Of a stretch of DNA of 37,009 nt, positions 16,637 to 25,068 are shown piece after piece. Source of the DNA: Candidatus Hydrogenedentota bacterium (lineage in GTDB: Bacteria; Hydrogenedentota; Hydrogenedentia; Hydrogenedentales; CAILVY01); contig CAILVY010000276.1 of the NCBI GenBank assembly GCA_903837785.1, positions 1 through 37,009 on the forward strand, written 5' to 3'. The position numbers and the translations under genes were made by a program. Under the pieces are notes generated by a model. It worked only from the letters and a program-made list of their open reading frames with translations. It did no database searches and was not told the DNA's origin. Position 1 is the first letter of the stretch. Every line of letters begins with the position of its first letter.

Positions 16637-16665
16637 ATTCTACACGGCGGAGAGGGGGCGGGGAA
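16637..16665 (-). promoter_or_regulatory. Possible promoter of the radical-SAM-like/GT2 gene
   Basis: On the minus strand TAGAAT (16642-16637, five of six consensus) is 17 bp downstream of TTCCCC (16665-16660). It lies 44 bases before ATG 16592. The -35 is a weak match. Confidence 0.35.
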
Positions 16666-16746
16666 AGTTCCGGATCTTTGCGCCGGAATATCCTCCTCGC
16701 GGATAACTCGCCATGTACTGAGGAATGCAGGGAGGGAGGCGTCAGA

Positions 16747-17388
16747 TCATCTCATCCGTTCAGCTTCTTCGGCGAGGCGCTGCTTCAATTCTTCCAGCGG
16801 AAGCCCGTGGAATCCCTCGCGGATCCCCTGGCCGGCGAGGTGCCGCAGGATGGCGGTGCGTTTCTTCGAATCCGCGCAGGAGGCATTCAATGCATGGCGC
16901 ACGTGTCCCAGCGCCGCGGCGTAGACGCCCGTCCACTCGGAGTAGGCTTCGGACAATTCATCCCGGATCGCCGCCGCGAGCGCGGGGCATTCGCCGCCGG
17001 TGCTGACAGCGATCTGGAGGGAACCCCGCTGCAATACCGCGCCGGCCAAGGCGGTGCACCGCGCCGGATCGTCCGCCACGTTCACCCAGACGCCGGCACG
17101 CCGGGCCTCGGCCGAGACGCGCGCGTTGACCGCTTCCTGATCCGTGGCGGCAAAGATCAACTGGAATCCGGAGAGGTCCGGTGACTCGTAGGGCCTCGAC
17201 TCGATGGCGAGTTGTTGCGGATAGTCGTGTGCCAGCGGGCCGAAGCCCGCATCGAACTGCGGACTGATCACGAGCACACGCGCTCCCGCCTCGAGCAGGG
17301 TCCTGGCCTTGCGCAAGGCCACGTTGCCTCCGCCGACAATCAGGCAACAACTCCCTTCGAGATTCAAGAACAGCGGCAAATATCCCAT
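16747..17388 (-). CDS. Precorrin-2 dehydrogenase / sirohydrochlorin ferrochelatase (SirC/CysG-N type)
   Basis: This 213-residue protein oxidises precorrin-2 to sirohydrochlorin with NAD and may insert iron to give sirohaem. The Rossmann motif VGGGNVALRK (18-27) and the conserved NVADDPARC loop, containing the catalytic aspartate region, are clear. STGGECPALA marks the dimerisation/chelatase part. Length fits the stand-alone Met8p/SirC form rather than full CysG. ATG 17388 begins the conserved YLPLFLNLEG; a longer frame upstream lacks similarity. It lies 106 bp downstream of the cobA-hemD fusion on the same strand, so the two together go from hydroxymethylbilane to sirohydrochlorin. Whether it also acts as chelatase cannot be told. 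Confidence 0.9.
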   Translation of the reverse strand: MGYLPLFLNLEGSCCLIVGGGNVALRKARTLLEAGARVLVISPQFDAGFGPLAHDYPQQLAIESRPYESPDLSGFQLIFAATDQEAVNARVSAEARRAGVWVNVADDPARCTALAGAVLQRGSLQIAVSTGGECPALAAAIRDELSEAYSEWTGVYAAALGHVRHALNASCADSKKRTAILRHLAGQGIREGFHGLPLEELKQRLAEEAERMR

Positions 17389-17494
17389 GGGCGCGCCTTC
17401 CGGCTTGATTGAACTCTGAGTGACTCGTCTTGCTGATAGCGTATGCCGGAATTTGTGCGGGCGCAAGATTCGGGCGCCGGCCCGAGCGCACGCG

Positions 17495-19051
17495 TTACGG
17501 CGCCGGCCGCGGGGCGGCCGTCTCCAGGAATTCTCTTACGGCGCGGAGCAGTTCCTGCGGCGCCGCCACTGCGACGTCAAGGCAAATGGGCAGGCCATGC
17601 CGGGTCAAGGCGCTGGCGGTCTCCGGGCCGAGACCTGCCGCGGGGATCGTTGCGCGGAGCCGGTCCAGGCCCGCCGCGGACAAGGCTTGCGCGAAGCACT
17701 CGACGGCCGGCGCGCTGCGGAAGAGCACCAGGTCGAGCGTGCCGGCCTCCAGGCGCTCGAAGAGCAGGCCCGACACGGGAACCTCGGGGGATGCCTGGCA
17801 GGCAAGGACACTTTCCAGTACTGCGCCCCGGCGTTCGAACGCGTCAAGCAGCGCCTGTGGCGAAGATGCGGACTGAGGCATCAGCAATCGTTTTCCCTCG
17901 AGGGCGCCGTCGGCGGCCAGGCGCGCAACAAGTGCCTCGGCAGAACCAGGCTCCGCGGCGAGATCCGGGCGCACGCCGTGAAGACGCAGGCGGGCGGCGG
18001 CAGCGTCCCCCACCGCGGCTATCCGCAGCCCAGCCAGCGCCCGCGTGTCCCGCCCGGAGTATTCGAGCGCCTCGAAGAAGGCATTGACGCAATCGGCGCG
18101 GTCAAAGAGCAGCCACTGAAATCGCCCCAGATCTGAGACCGCTTCCTGCAGTGCAGGTCCGGCCGCGAGGCTCTCCAGGCGGATCACGGGCGTGTGGATG
18201 ACTTCTGCGCCCGGGTCCATGAGCGCTTCGGCAATCCCGCAATCTTCCGTCCACTCGCCCGTCACGGCCACCGCCCGGCCGAACAGCGGCTTCCGCTCGT
18301 GCCACGAAATGTCTTCTCGCAAGGAGACGACGGCCCCGGTGATGAAGACGGCCGGCCCGGAGGCGCCGGCGCTTTCCGCCTTCGCGGCGATGTCGGCCAG
18401 ACATCCCACGATGCTCTGCTGTGTTGGGTAGCTGCCCTTCAATATGACCGCCGCCGGCGTTTCCGCGGGCCAGGTCCCCGCCATGAGCCGCCGGGCAATC
18501 GCCGCCAGGTTGCGGAGCCCCATCAAGACCACGAGCGTCCCGCCGCTCTGGGCAATCGCGTCCCAATCCACATCCCCGCCGACCTTGTCCGGATCCCGAT
18601 GTCCGGTGACTATGCGCACGGAGGCGGAGAGTCCCCGGTGCGTCACGGGAATGCCGGCATAAGCGGGCACCGCGACGGCGGAACTCACTCCCGGTACAAG
18701 CTCGAACGGAATGCCGCACTCCGCCAGATACAGGGCTTCCTCCCCGCCACGGCCGAAAATGAACGGATCCCCGCCCTTCAGGCGGCAAACCGTCTTGCCC
18801 TCCAACGCCAGACGGCTCAGCAGGTGATTGATCTCGAGCTGCTCCATTGCGTGGTGGCCGGAACGCTTGCCGGCACAGATCAATTCACAGCCCGGGCGCG
18901 CGTGACGCAGCAGCACAGGGTTGGCCATGTAATCGTAAACCACCGCGTCGGCCTCGGCGAGACACCGGACCGCACGAAGCGTAAGCAGGCCAGGATCCCC
19001 CGGACCTGCGCCCACCAGCCATACTTTTCCTGCGCTATCCTTCGAGGGCAT
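17495..19051 (-). CDS. Fused uroporphyrinogen-III C-methyltransferase / uroporphyrinogen-III synthase
   Basis: This 518-residue bifunctional protein has two domains. Residues 1-245 are the SAM-dependent methyltransferase CobA, with VGAGPGDPGLLTL (13-25), LKGGDPFIFGRGG (91-103) and PGVSSAVAVPAYAGIPVTHR. Residues about 256-518 are HemD, starting VAVTGEW and containing the weakly conserved HTPVIRLE. It cyclises hydroxymethylbilane to uroporphyrinogen III and methylates it twice to precorrin-2, the branch point to sirohaem and cobalamin. Such CobA-HemD fusions are known in Firmicutes, PVC and other bacteria. I start at ATG 19051, directly before the methyltransferase domain; the open frame continues upstream with no similarity. 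hemA, hemB and hemC are not in the window. It is divergent from the CE15-like gene. Confidence 0.94.
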   Translation of the reverse strand: MPSKDSAGKVWLVGAGPGDPGLLTLRAVRCLAEADAVVYDYMANPVLLRHARPGCELICAGKRSGHHAMEQLEINHLLSRLALEGKTVCRLKGGDPFIFGRGGEEALYLAECGIPFELVPGVSSAVAVPAYAGIPVTHRGLSASVRIVTGHRDPDKVGGDVDWDAIAQSGGTLVVLMGLRNLAAIARRLMAGTWPAETPAAVILKGSYPTQQSIVGCLADIAAKAESAGASGPAVFITGAVVSLREDISWHERKPLFGRAVAVTGEWTEDCGIAEALMDPGAEVIHTPVIRLESLAAGPALQEAVSDLGRFQWLLFDRADCVNAFFEALEYSGRDTRALAGLRIAAVGDAAAARLRLHGVRPDLAAEPGSAEALVARLAADGALEGKRLLMPQSASSPQALLDAFERRGAVLESVLACQASPEVPVSGLLFERLEAGTLDLVLFRSAPAVECFAQALSAAGLDRLRATIPAAGLGPETASALTRHGLPICLDVAVAAPQELLRAVREFLETAAPRPAP

Positions 19052-19093
19052 TGCATCAACCTTAGATTCCGCAAGCGGACCCTGAACGAGCCC

Positions 19094-19122
19094 AGCATAA
19101 CGGTGTTCCAATGCGCACGCAA
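19094..19122 (-). promoter_or_regulatory. Predicted promoter of cobA-hemD
   Basis: On the minus strand TTGCGT (19122-19117) and TATGCT (19099-19094) are separated by 17 bp, about 42 bases before ATG 19051. The -10 TATGCT recurs before the Gfo/Idh/MocA gene. Confidence 0.5.
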
Positions 19123-19144
19123 GGCGCCCCTGCGGCGAACCGGT

Positions 19145-19174
19145 TTCCGCACACGCCCCCTGGCGTGCTAAGAT
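19145..19174 (+). promoter_or_regulatory. Predicted promoter of the CE15-like esterase
   Basis: TTCCGC (19145-19150), an 18-bp spacer and TAAGAT (19169-19174), with TGC before the -10. This is the same layout as seen at 3995, 26451 and 31234. It is 43 bases before ATG 19218 and faces away from the cobA-hemD promoter. Confidence 0.45.
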
Positions 19175-19217
19175 GCCGTCCGGAAACGATGGCACGGGGA
19201 ACTGCGAGGGACTGCTG

Positions 19218-20387
19218 ATGATGGTCGGAACGCTGATATTGCTTACCGGGATAATTGGGGCCGCGGGGAATGCCTCCACGGTCCCCGCCGAGGATCTGCC
19301 CATCTGCAAAGAGTTGCCGGACCCCTTCCGCATGAACGATGGCTCGTACGTGAAGACGCCGGAAGACTGGCGCAAGCGCCGCGAGGAAATCATCGCGCTG
19401 CTGCAGGACTACGAATACGGCCATCTGCCGCCGCCCGCGCCGGCCAGTGTGGTGAAATCGCGCAGCAAGCGCGTATTCGATGGCGAAGCGGAATGCCGGA
19501 GCGCCGTCCTGGGCTTCGGTCCGAAGCAGCAGGTGAAGGTCGAAGTGGGCGTGTTTGTGCCGAAGGGCGACGGGCCGTTTCCGGCCGTGCTGGCGATAGA
19601 TCCGGTTTTCGAGCACAAGGGCGAGGCGGCGGCGCGCTTGTGCACGGAGCGCGGTTACATACTCGCGGGATTCAAGTACCACGACTTCGATCAGGACAAC
19701 AAGGATCGTTCGGACGGCATGCACCCGCTCTATCCCGAATATGACTGGGGCACGCTGGGCGTTTGGGCCTGGGGCGCCATGCGTGTGCTCGATTATCTGC
19801 TGACGCTGCCGGAGGTGGATGCGAAACACGTGGCCATCACGGGGCACTCGCGTTGCGGAAAGACGGCGCTGCTTGCCGCGGCCCTCGACGAGCGCTTTGC
19901 GCTGGCCGTGCCGCACGCGTCGGGCTGCGGCGGTTCGGGCTGTTTCCGCCTGGAGAACAAGGGCTGCGAGACGCTGCAGGCCATCACGCTCAAGACCCGT
20001 TTCCACTACTGGTTTCATCCGGATTTCGACCGCTTTGCGAAGAAGGAGGAGCGCCTCCCCTTCGATCAACATTTCCTGAAGGCGCTCATCGCGCCGCGCG
20101 GCCTGTTCTCGCAGGAAGCCATCGATGATCTCTGGGCGAACCCGTTCGGCACGCAGATGACGACGCAGGCGGTGCAGCCCGTGTTCGATTTCCTCAAGGC
20201 TTCGGACCGAAACGCGATCCTCTTCCGTTACGGCGGGCACTCGATGACGCCGGGCGACTGGGAGGCGCTGATCGAATTTGCGGACTACGTCTTTTTCGGG
20301 AAGCAGCGGGTGCGCGATTTCATGTTCCGGCCCTTCCCCGATCTGACGATACCCGAGGGATGGAAGATCCCCCCTGCGGCGCCTTGA
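19218..20387 (+). CDS. Exported CE15-like glucuronoyl esterase (alpha/beta hydrolase)
   Basis: This 389-residue protein has a signal peptide (hydrophobic residues 3-20) and an alpha/beta hydrolase fold. The nucleophile elbow is ITGHSRCGK (207-215), with S211 in the CE15-type G-x-S-R-x-G-K sequence. SGCGGSG (235-241) lines the oxyanion side, and the C-terminal YGGHSMTPGDWE supplies H341. CE15 enzymes split ester bonds between 4-O-methyl-glucuronate of xylan and lignin alcohols or methyl groups, and work outside the cytoplasm. ATG 19218 has GAGGG seven bases upstream; a longer frame to 19173 would begin inside the promoter -10. Acetyl-xylan esterase annotation is an alternative within the same fold. 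The neighbouring gene 36 bp downstream is a GT2 enzyme with no clear functional link. Confidence 0.86.
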   Translation: MMVGTLILLTGIIGAAGNASTVPAEDLPICKELPDPFRMNDGSYVKTPEDWRKRREEIIALLQDYEYGHLPPPAPASVVKSRSKRVFDGEAECRSAVLGFGPKQQVKVEVGVFVPKGDGPFPAVLAIDPVFEHKGEAAARLCTERGYILAGFKYHDFDQDNKDRSDGMHPLYPEYDWGTLGVWAWGAMRVLDYLLTLPEVDAKHVAITGHSRCGKTALLAAALDERFALAVPHASGCGGSGCFRLENKGCETLQAITLKTRFHYWFHPDFDRFAKKEERLPFDQHFLKALIAPRGLFSQEAIDDLWANPFGTQMTTQAVQPVFDFLKASDRNAILFRYGGHSMTPGDWEALIEFADYVFFGKQRVRDFMFRPFPDLTIPEGWKIPPAAP

Positions 20388-20423
20388 ATCGACCGTTTCC
20401 GTCCGTCCACAAGCTGAGGCAGC

Positions 20424-21362
20424 ATGGAAGATCTGAGTGCAAGCGTGATCGTGCCGGTGCACAACGGCGCCGAGGCTCTGCCCACTTGGCTCGTTCACAT
20501 CGAGCAGCAGTCGTTTCCCACGGCGGACTTCGAGATTCTTGTGGCGGACTGCGGCAGCGCGGACGATTCCGTGCGGGTGGCGGAGCGTCATGCGGCGGGC
20601 GCGCCGGTGCGCACCCGGTGTTTGCGGCTGGCGTCCGGGGGAATGAATGCCGCCCGGAACTGGGCGGCGCGCGAAGCCCGCGGGCGGCACTTGTTCTTTC
20701 TCGATCTGGATCTTGTGGCGGGTCCGGGATGGATGGAAGCGATGCTGCGGGCGCAGGAGGCGTCTGAACGCGGGTTGTGCGCGATGGCGCGCATCGGTCG
20801 GCACCCCCAATTGAGCGCCGATGCCTTCACGCGGTGGTTCCTGCCCGAGTCGCGCACGGTCCTGCACGCCGAATCGATGCCGCATCCCCTGGAATGCAGC
20901 CCGGTGAATCTCTGCGTGCCCCGGCGGGCTTTTCTCGAAGCCGGCGCCCTCGAAGAGGCGCCCGGACGGGACGCCTGCGCCGGAGCGAACTTGGCGCGGC
21001 GGCTCGAGTCCATCGGCGTCGGGCGCGCCTTCATCGGGGATGCCTGCGTTTATATCTGGCGAGCGGCGCACTTCGCCGAGGAACGCCGCCGCTGTTACGC
21101 TCTCGGCCACGCCCTTTACGGCTTTGGCCAAGAGACCGGTTTCAGCGCCATTCATCAGCGATTCCGTGTGACCCGGAATCCGTTCCGGGGCCTGCTCGAT
21201 CTCCTCGCGATCCCGCTGTACGTCCGCGCCTGCGAAGATGCGGAAGAAGGCGTGGGCGGCATGGGCATCGCCTACCGGCGCGTGCTGAGGCACGATCTTC
21301 ATCGCGGGTATCACGACGCCCGTCGCGGACTGCCGATGCGCATGGCTCCACCAGCCGGGTGA
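20424..21362 (+). CDS. Family-2 glycosyltransferase
   Basis: This 312-residue protein opens with the GT2 nucleotide-binding strand SVIVPVHNGAE (7-17), continues through ILVADCGSADDS (38-49) and reaches the acidic metal-binding stretch FFLDLDLVAGPGW (91-103, D94 and D96). Residues 115-160 form the acceptor side, and a Trp/Arg-rich C-terminal helix (about 210-265) may contact the membrane. It would transfer a sugar from a nucleotide sugar to a glycan or lipid acceptor in the cytoplasm. It is 36 bp after the esterase gene, so probably co-transcribed with it. The acceptor is unknown. The ATG at 20424 has only a weak GAGG-like site (GCTGAGGCAGC). Confidence 0.88.
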   Translation: MEDLSASVIVPVHNGAEALPTWLVHIEQQSFPTADFEILVADCGSADDSVRVAERHAAGAPVRTRCLRLASGGMNAARNWAAREARGRHLFFLDLDLVAGPGWMEAMLRAQEASERGLCAMARIGRHPQLSADAFTRWFLPESRTVLHAESMPHPLECSPVNLCVPRRAFLEAGALEEAPGRDACAGANLARRLESIGVGRAFIGDACVYIWRAAHFAEERRRCYALGHALYGFGQETGFSAIHQRFRVTRNPFRGLLDLLAIPLYVRACEDAEEGVGGMGIAYRRVLRHDLHRGYHDARRGLPMRMAPPAG

Positions 21363-21623
21363 AAGAGCCTGGCCCGTCCGTCCCGCTACGCGGTCACTAC
21401 CAGCGCTGTCGCCATGCATCTCGTCGCGGACGCCTTCCTGCTTGCGGCGAAGAGAAGTTCTTGCGCGGGGCGTTCGTGCCCGACAGCGAAGTGGACCGGA
21501 TGGAAGTCCCCCGTACGCCCGCAGGCGGAGTGCGGCCGCTTCTGTTCGGGACGCGAATGCGGCCATTCGACTTCGGCGGCAAGTCTCGAGTCCCGATGGA
21601 ATCCTGGAAGATCTGATTGTCTC

Positions 21624-22967
21624 TCAGCCCAGATCTTTCGACGGGACAAAGCCGAGCAGCGTCTGCGGGGTTTCGAAGAGGATGGTCCGTGCAATGTCGA
21701 TGGCCTGTTCGAAGGAGTACTGCCCCGTGCGCACTTTCCCGGCCAGGGCCTCCGCGAGGCATTGCCGAACAATCATGGTCTTGCCGTAGGTCCACTCGAT
21801 GCAATACGCATCGGAAAAGAAGCCGGCCTGCTTGTTCAGGGGCAACATGTCAAGCCGCTCCTCGATGAGTTGGCGGATGTTCGACGGGAAGAAGTTGTGC
21901 CACCAGTAGCCGGCGACGGAGAGATTGGGGATTTCACGGCACAGGGTGCAGATGGACTGGTTGGCATGGCGGCTCGCCAGGAAGACCTGGAAACGCAGCT
22001 TCGGATGGCGGCTGCACATCGCCCCCACCTGGGCAATGCTCTCCTGCGAGAGCCGGGCGCCGGTCTCGAAGGGGAGGGGTTCCGCCCCGAAACTGAACTG
22101 AAACGCGAGGCCGGGCGCCTTTTCCTCCAGCGTGCTCAGATAGAGTTCGTTTACATAGGCGGCGTAGATGCTGCGCTCGCGTTCGCCCGCCTGGGCGCGC
22201 CGTCCGAGCGCCGCCAGCATCTCTTGCTCCGAGACCGGATTCAAACTGAGGTCGGTTGACACCCCCTGCGCCGTGCCCAGGAGCTTGTCTTTCGGCAGCG
22301 CGTCGACGTACCAGTTCACGGCCTCGTGGACGTCTTCCAGCGTCCGGATTTCCCGTTCTACGGGAGGACGCTTTCCAATCGGGGTGGCAGCCTCGGGCTG
22401 CTTGCCCCATGCCCGTTCCAGCTCATAAATGGCCGTGTCGTACTCGCCCCACTGGCAGCGGGTGAAGAAAACCCATTCGAGGACATATTGCAGGACATCG
22501 TCGTCCACGCCGCCCTCGCGCCGCGCCCATTCCGTGCCGACGCGCTTGATGTTCAGTTCGCGGAGCACGTCGCGGTGCCAGGCGCGGTCGTCCGCCCGTT
22601 CGCGGATCTGGCTGTCGAGCTTCTTCCAGTTCTTGTCCGTGATGGGCTCGTGCCAATCGTAGAGATCCGCGAGAATCATCCGGATGGCCCAGGAAGAGCT
22701 CGTGTTTGACACGTGTTTCAGATACGGGAGGGCCTCCGTAATCCGTTGTTCGGCCTCGGCCTGGGTTGGCCAGCCCGGATATTCCGTGAGCCGGGCGCCG
22801 CTCGGGCAGCCTGCCGCGTACAGGTCGCTGATGGCCATGTGGTACAGCAGAATGTCATGCAGCCCGCGCGCGCCCAGCTTTCCGCCCACGAGATGAGTGT
22901 GGACATCAATGACGGGCACCTCCGACAAGGCTTCGTACAGGTCATGTTCCAAGCGGGTCGTAGACAT
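21624..22967 (-). CDS. Glucuronate isomerase-like (UxaC-related) amidohydrolase-fold protein
   Basis: This 447-residue protein has the metal-binding DVHTHL (21-26; H23 and H25) directly after an N-terminal helix, as in uronate isomerases (UxaC) of the amidohydrolase superfamily. The remaining barrel includes RFQVFLASRH and YWWHNFFPSNI, similar to the C-terminal half of UxaC. The family interconverts D-glucuronate and D-fructuronate in the cytoplasm. This member is shorter than E. coli UxaC (about 470 residues) and the middle diverges, so a related uronate or sugar acid may be the substrate. ATG 22967 has AGAGGTGA five bases upstream; the frame upstream of it is not conserved in look. It is monocistronic, with a possible link to the glucuronoyl esterase at 19218. 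Confidence 0.78.
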   Translation of the reverse strand: MSTTRLEHDLYEALSEVPVIDVHTHLVGGKLGARGLHDILLYHMAISDLYAAGCPSGARLTEYPGWPTQAEAEQRITEALPYLKHVSNTSSSWAIRMILADLYDWHEPITDKNWKKLDSQIRERADDRAWHRDVLRELNIKRVGTEWARREGGVDDDVLQYVLEWVFFTRCQWGEYDTAIYELERAWGKQPEAATPIGKRPPVEREIRTLEDVHEAVNWYVDALPKDKLLGTAQGVSTDLSLNPVSEQEMLAALGRRAQAGERERSIYAAYVNELYLSTLEEKAPGLAFQFSFGAEPLPFETGARLSQESIAQVGAMCSRHPKLRFQVFLASRHANQSICTLCREIPNLSVAGYWWHNFFPSNIRQLIEERLDMLPLNKQAGFFSDAYCIEWTYGKTMIVRQCLAEALAGKVRTGQYSFEQAIDIARTILFETPQTLLGFVPSKDLG

Positions 22968-23167
22968 AGGGTCACCTCTTCTGGGCTGTTGGGATGGCGC
23001 TGCCGCGCACGGCGTCAGGCTTTCCCGAAGGCGGTGCGGCCGTTTGGGCTCTCGGAATCGGCGCACATGTCCGGTAAGCATACCCTAAACCCGGCGGGCG
23101 ATCCCACAAAGCGCCATTCACTCCTTCTGCAGTTGCATCGTGTCAACATGTGGGTACCGGAGAAAAG

Positions 23168-23200
23168 GAACGCTCCTGCCGTCGACGGGCAGGAGCGTTC
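23168..23200 (-). terminator. Rho-independent terminator of the prepilin-like gene
   Basis: A perfect 13-bp inverted repeat (GAACGCTCCTGCC, 23168-23180, and its complement, 23188-23200) has a 7-base loop. On the minus strand it is followed by CCTTTTCT. It lies 24 bases past the stop of the prepilin-like gene and acts for that strand. Confidence 0.85.
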
Positions 23201-23223
23201 GCAGGTACTTTCGTTGCGGGGGC

Positions 23224-24216
23224 TCAGGTATTAAGGGCCCGGAAGACCGTCCCGACGATATTGGCGACGCCGGCATTCACCGGAGCTTCTTCGCCCGTGG
23301 GCGTGTACTTCTGGAACTGAACGTGCCCATCCATGAAGAGCACATTGCAGCCGCCCGGAACGTGGTTGAACGAGCGGGTGTCCGTGCCCAATAGATCCAG
23401 CATGATGAACAGCGTGCTTTGCGCCATGGCCGAGGCGGCGGGGTTGTTGATGTCGGTGATCAGGAAACGCTCGATGCCTTCACGGAGGCGGTAGATCGTG
23501 TTCGTGTCGCCGTTGCCCAGGGGCGGATTGGGATTGCCCGTGATTTCGATGTCCTGGTCCGCGAGGGTTGCCGGGTCATTCGCATCCGGGTTGCTCCATC
23601 CGGGCAGGACCCCGTTCAAAACGGCCACGACGAGTTGGGAGGGCGCCTCAAACGAGGGCAGATCCATCATGGCCGGGAAAGTCATGCGCGGGGTTTGCGC
23701 ATTCCAGTCGGCCTTGTCCACAACCCACCCGAGATAGAGGTAGCTTTGCTGCACCCCGCCGGCACAATAGTTGGCGTCCGTGCAGAGCGTGGCCAGGGCG
23801 GGCGTCCCGTCCAGGAGATTGGCGTCCGCGGGGCCGCTCTCCGCGTCGGAGGGACAGAAGCAAATCTTCGGATCAGTCAGATACTCGGGGTAGATCTTCT
23901 GCGGATCCGGCCCGGCGGCAATGTACGCGTTGTCGTTGTACGTCAGGCCTTGCGCGCCCGTGTCGCGGTTCGTGTAGATGGGCAGGCGTCCGTTCCGCGC
24001 GAGAAGCGGCGGAAATTTGCTTCCCGACGATTCGCCCGAATACATCTTGAACACCAGGCCCCATTGCTTCAAATTGTTCTGGCACGAAGACCGCCGCGCC
24101 GCTTCGCGCGCCCGCGCCAGCGCCGGCAGCAGGATGGCGGCCAGGATGCCGATGATTGCTATGACGACCAGCAGCTCAATTAAGGTGAACCCTCTCTTCT
24201 TCCCACTCATACTCAT
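23224..24216 (-). CDS. DUF1559 prepilin-like secreted protein (type IV pilin-type N-terminus)
   Basis: This 330-residue protein starts with a short basic leader and the type IV prepilin cleavage motif [13 protein letters not shown]. Cleavage follows G9, and the conserved mature E5 is E14. A 20-residue hydrophobic helix follows. The C-terminal part carries [18 protein letters not shown], the H-X9-DG ending of DUF1559 proteins. These proteins are expanded in planctomycetes and relatives and are thought to be pseudopilin-like surface or secretion components processed by prepilin peptidase. ATG 24216 follows GGAGG with an eight-base gap. It stands alone, flanked by a strong promoter and a terminator, so it is monocistronic and probably well expressed. 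The precise role of the family is not known. Confidence 0.93.
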   Translation of the reverse strand: MSMSGKKRGFTLIELLVVIAIIGILAAILLPALARAREAARRSSCQNNLKQWGLVFKMYSGESSGSKFPPLLARNGRLPIYTNRDTGAQGLTYNDNAYIAAGPDPQKIYPEYLTDPKICFCPSDAESGPADANLLDGTPALATLCTDANYCAGGVQQSYLYLGWVVDKADWNAQTPRMTFPAMMDLPSFEAPSQLVVAVLNGVLPGWSNPDANDPATLADQDIEITGNPNPPLGNGDTNTIYRLREGIERFLITDINNPAASAMAQSTLFIMLDLLGTDTRSFNHVPGGCNVLFMDGHVQFQKYTPTGEEAPVNAGVANIVGTVFRALNT

Positions 24217-24297
24217 TGTCGATTCCTCCACTCTCTTGGAATAGTCTTGCGTTGAACACCCAGAATTCGGAACCACTAAGAATGACACCTCAGCCTC

Positions 24298-24327
24298 ATG
24301 ATAGATCAAGAAAAATACGAATCTCAA
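24298..24327 (-). promoter_or_regulatory. Strong predicted promoter of the prepilin-like gene
   Basis: On the minus strand TTGAGA (24327-24322) and TATCAT (24303-24298) each match five of six consensus bases and are separated by 18 bp. The surroundings are AT-rich for this genome. The leader to ATG 24216 is about 75 bases. Confidence 0.7.
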
Positions 24328-24378
24328 TAGCCGTTCTTCAGGAATTCTGGCGGGCCGCTGTGGAGTTTCAAGCCCGGC

Positions 24379-25068
24379 CTATGACAGCGGCTTGATCTTG
24401 ATGTTCTTGTACCAGCAGGGGCTGCCGTGGTCTTGCAGGCCGATGTACCCGTGCCGGGGATGGTCCTTGAAGACCAAATCCGAGAATTTGTGATCCGAGC
24501 CGTCGGGGCGCTTGCCCCTCTTGTCGAACTGATCGAGGTCGACATGGTTCACCTTCTCGCCGTTCAGCACCACGTCGATAACGTTCTTGTTGCAGGTGAT
24601 TTCGATGTGATTCCAGGTTCCGGCCGGTTTCATGGCGTTTTTCGTAGGGGCGGACAGGTCGTAGATCGCGCCGGTGTCCGTCATGGTGTTCGTCGCAGTG
24701 TCGATCACCTGCACTTCAATCCCGTTCCAGCCCACGTCCTTGCCGGGCGGCGCGGTCAGGGGAAAGGTGCGCAGGAAGATGCCGCTGTTGCAGCCCGGGC
24801 TGATGATGAAGTCGAGCGAGAGCACGAAATTGGACCACTCCTTCTCGTGGATCATCATGTAGGCGCCGCAGCCGTGCGGGTTGATGCTGCCGTCCTCGAC
24901 AGGCGTTTTGCCCGGCTTCTGATCGCTCGTCTTCCAACCGTCGAGCGTCCTGCCGTTGAACAACAACTGCCATCCGTCCGCTTTTTCCCTGGCGGTGAGT
25001 TCGTTATCCGCGGCCCGCGCGGCCGAGGCCGCCAACAGCAGCACGGCAATCAGTGTGCGCGTCTTCAT
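24379..25068 (-). CDS. DUF1080 secreted carbohydrate-active protein (3-keto-disaccharide hydrolase family)
   Basis: This 229-residue protein has a clear Sec signal peptide (hydrophobic 4-16, cleavage near AARA-A, residue 19-20). The mature part begins with GWQLLFNGRTLDGWK, the DUF1080 signature. It ends with GYIGLQDHGSPCWYKNIKIKPL, the typical closing strand of the concanavalin-like sandwich. Family members were named for hydrolysis of 3-keto-sugars, although most are uncharacterised. The ATG overlaps the stop of the upstream oxidoreductase by four bases (ATGA) and has GGAGGT six bases before it, so translation is coupled. In this family such pairing with Gfo/Idh/MocA proteins is common. That supports joint action on an oxidised sugar in the periplasm. 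Confidence 0.92.
   Translation of the reverse strand: MKTRTLIAVLLLAASAARAADNELTAREKADGWQLLFNGRTLDGWKTSDQKPGKTPVEDGSINPHGCGAYMMIHEKEWSNFVLSLDFIISPGCNSGIFLRTFPLTAPPGKDVGWNGIEVQVIDTATNTMTDTGAIYDLSAPTKNAMKPAGTWNHIEITCNKNVIDVVLNGEKVNHVDLDQFDKRGKRPDGSDHKFSDLVFKDHPRHGYIGLQDHGSPCWYKNIKIKPLS

Noticed and set aside
13446..16706. A 1086-codon open frame on the plus strand
   Set aside because: It is antisense to mtnA and the GT2 fusion gene, which have clear motifs; its translation is low in hydrophobic core patterns and lacks family motifs.
19062..21566. An 834-codon open frame on the minus strand
   Set aside because: It overlaps the CE15-like and GT2 genes in antisense and is an Arg/His-rich shadow frame.
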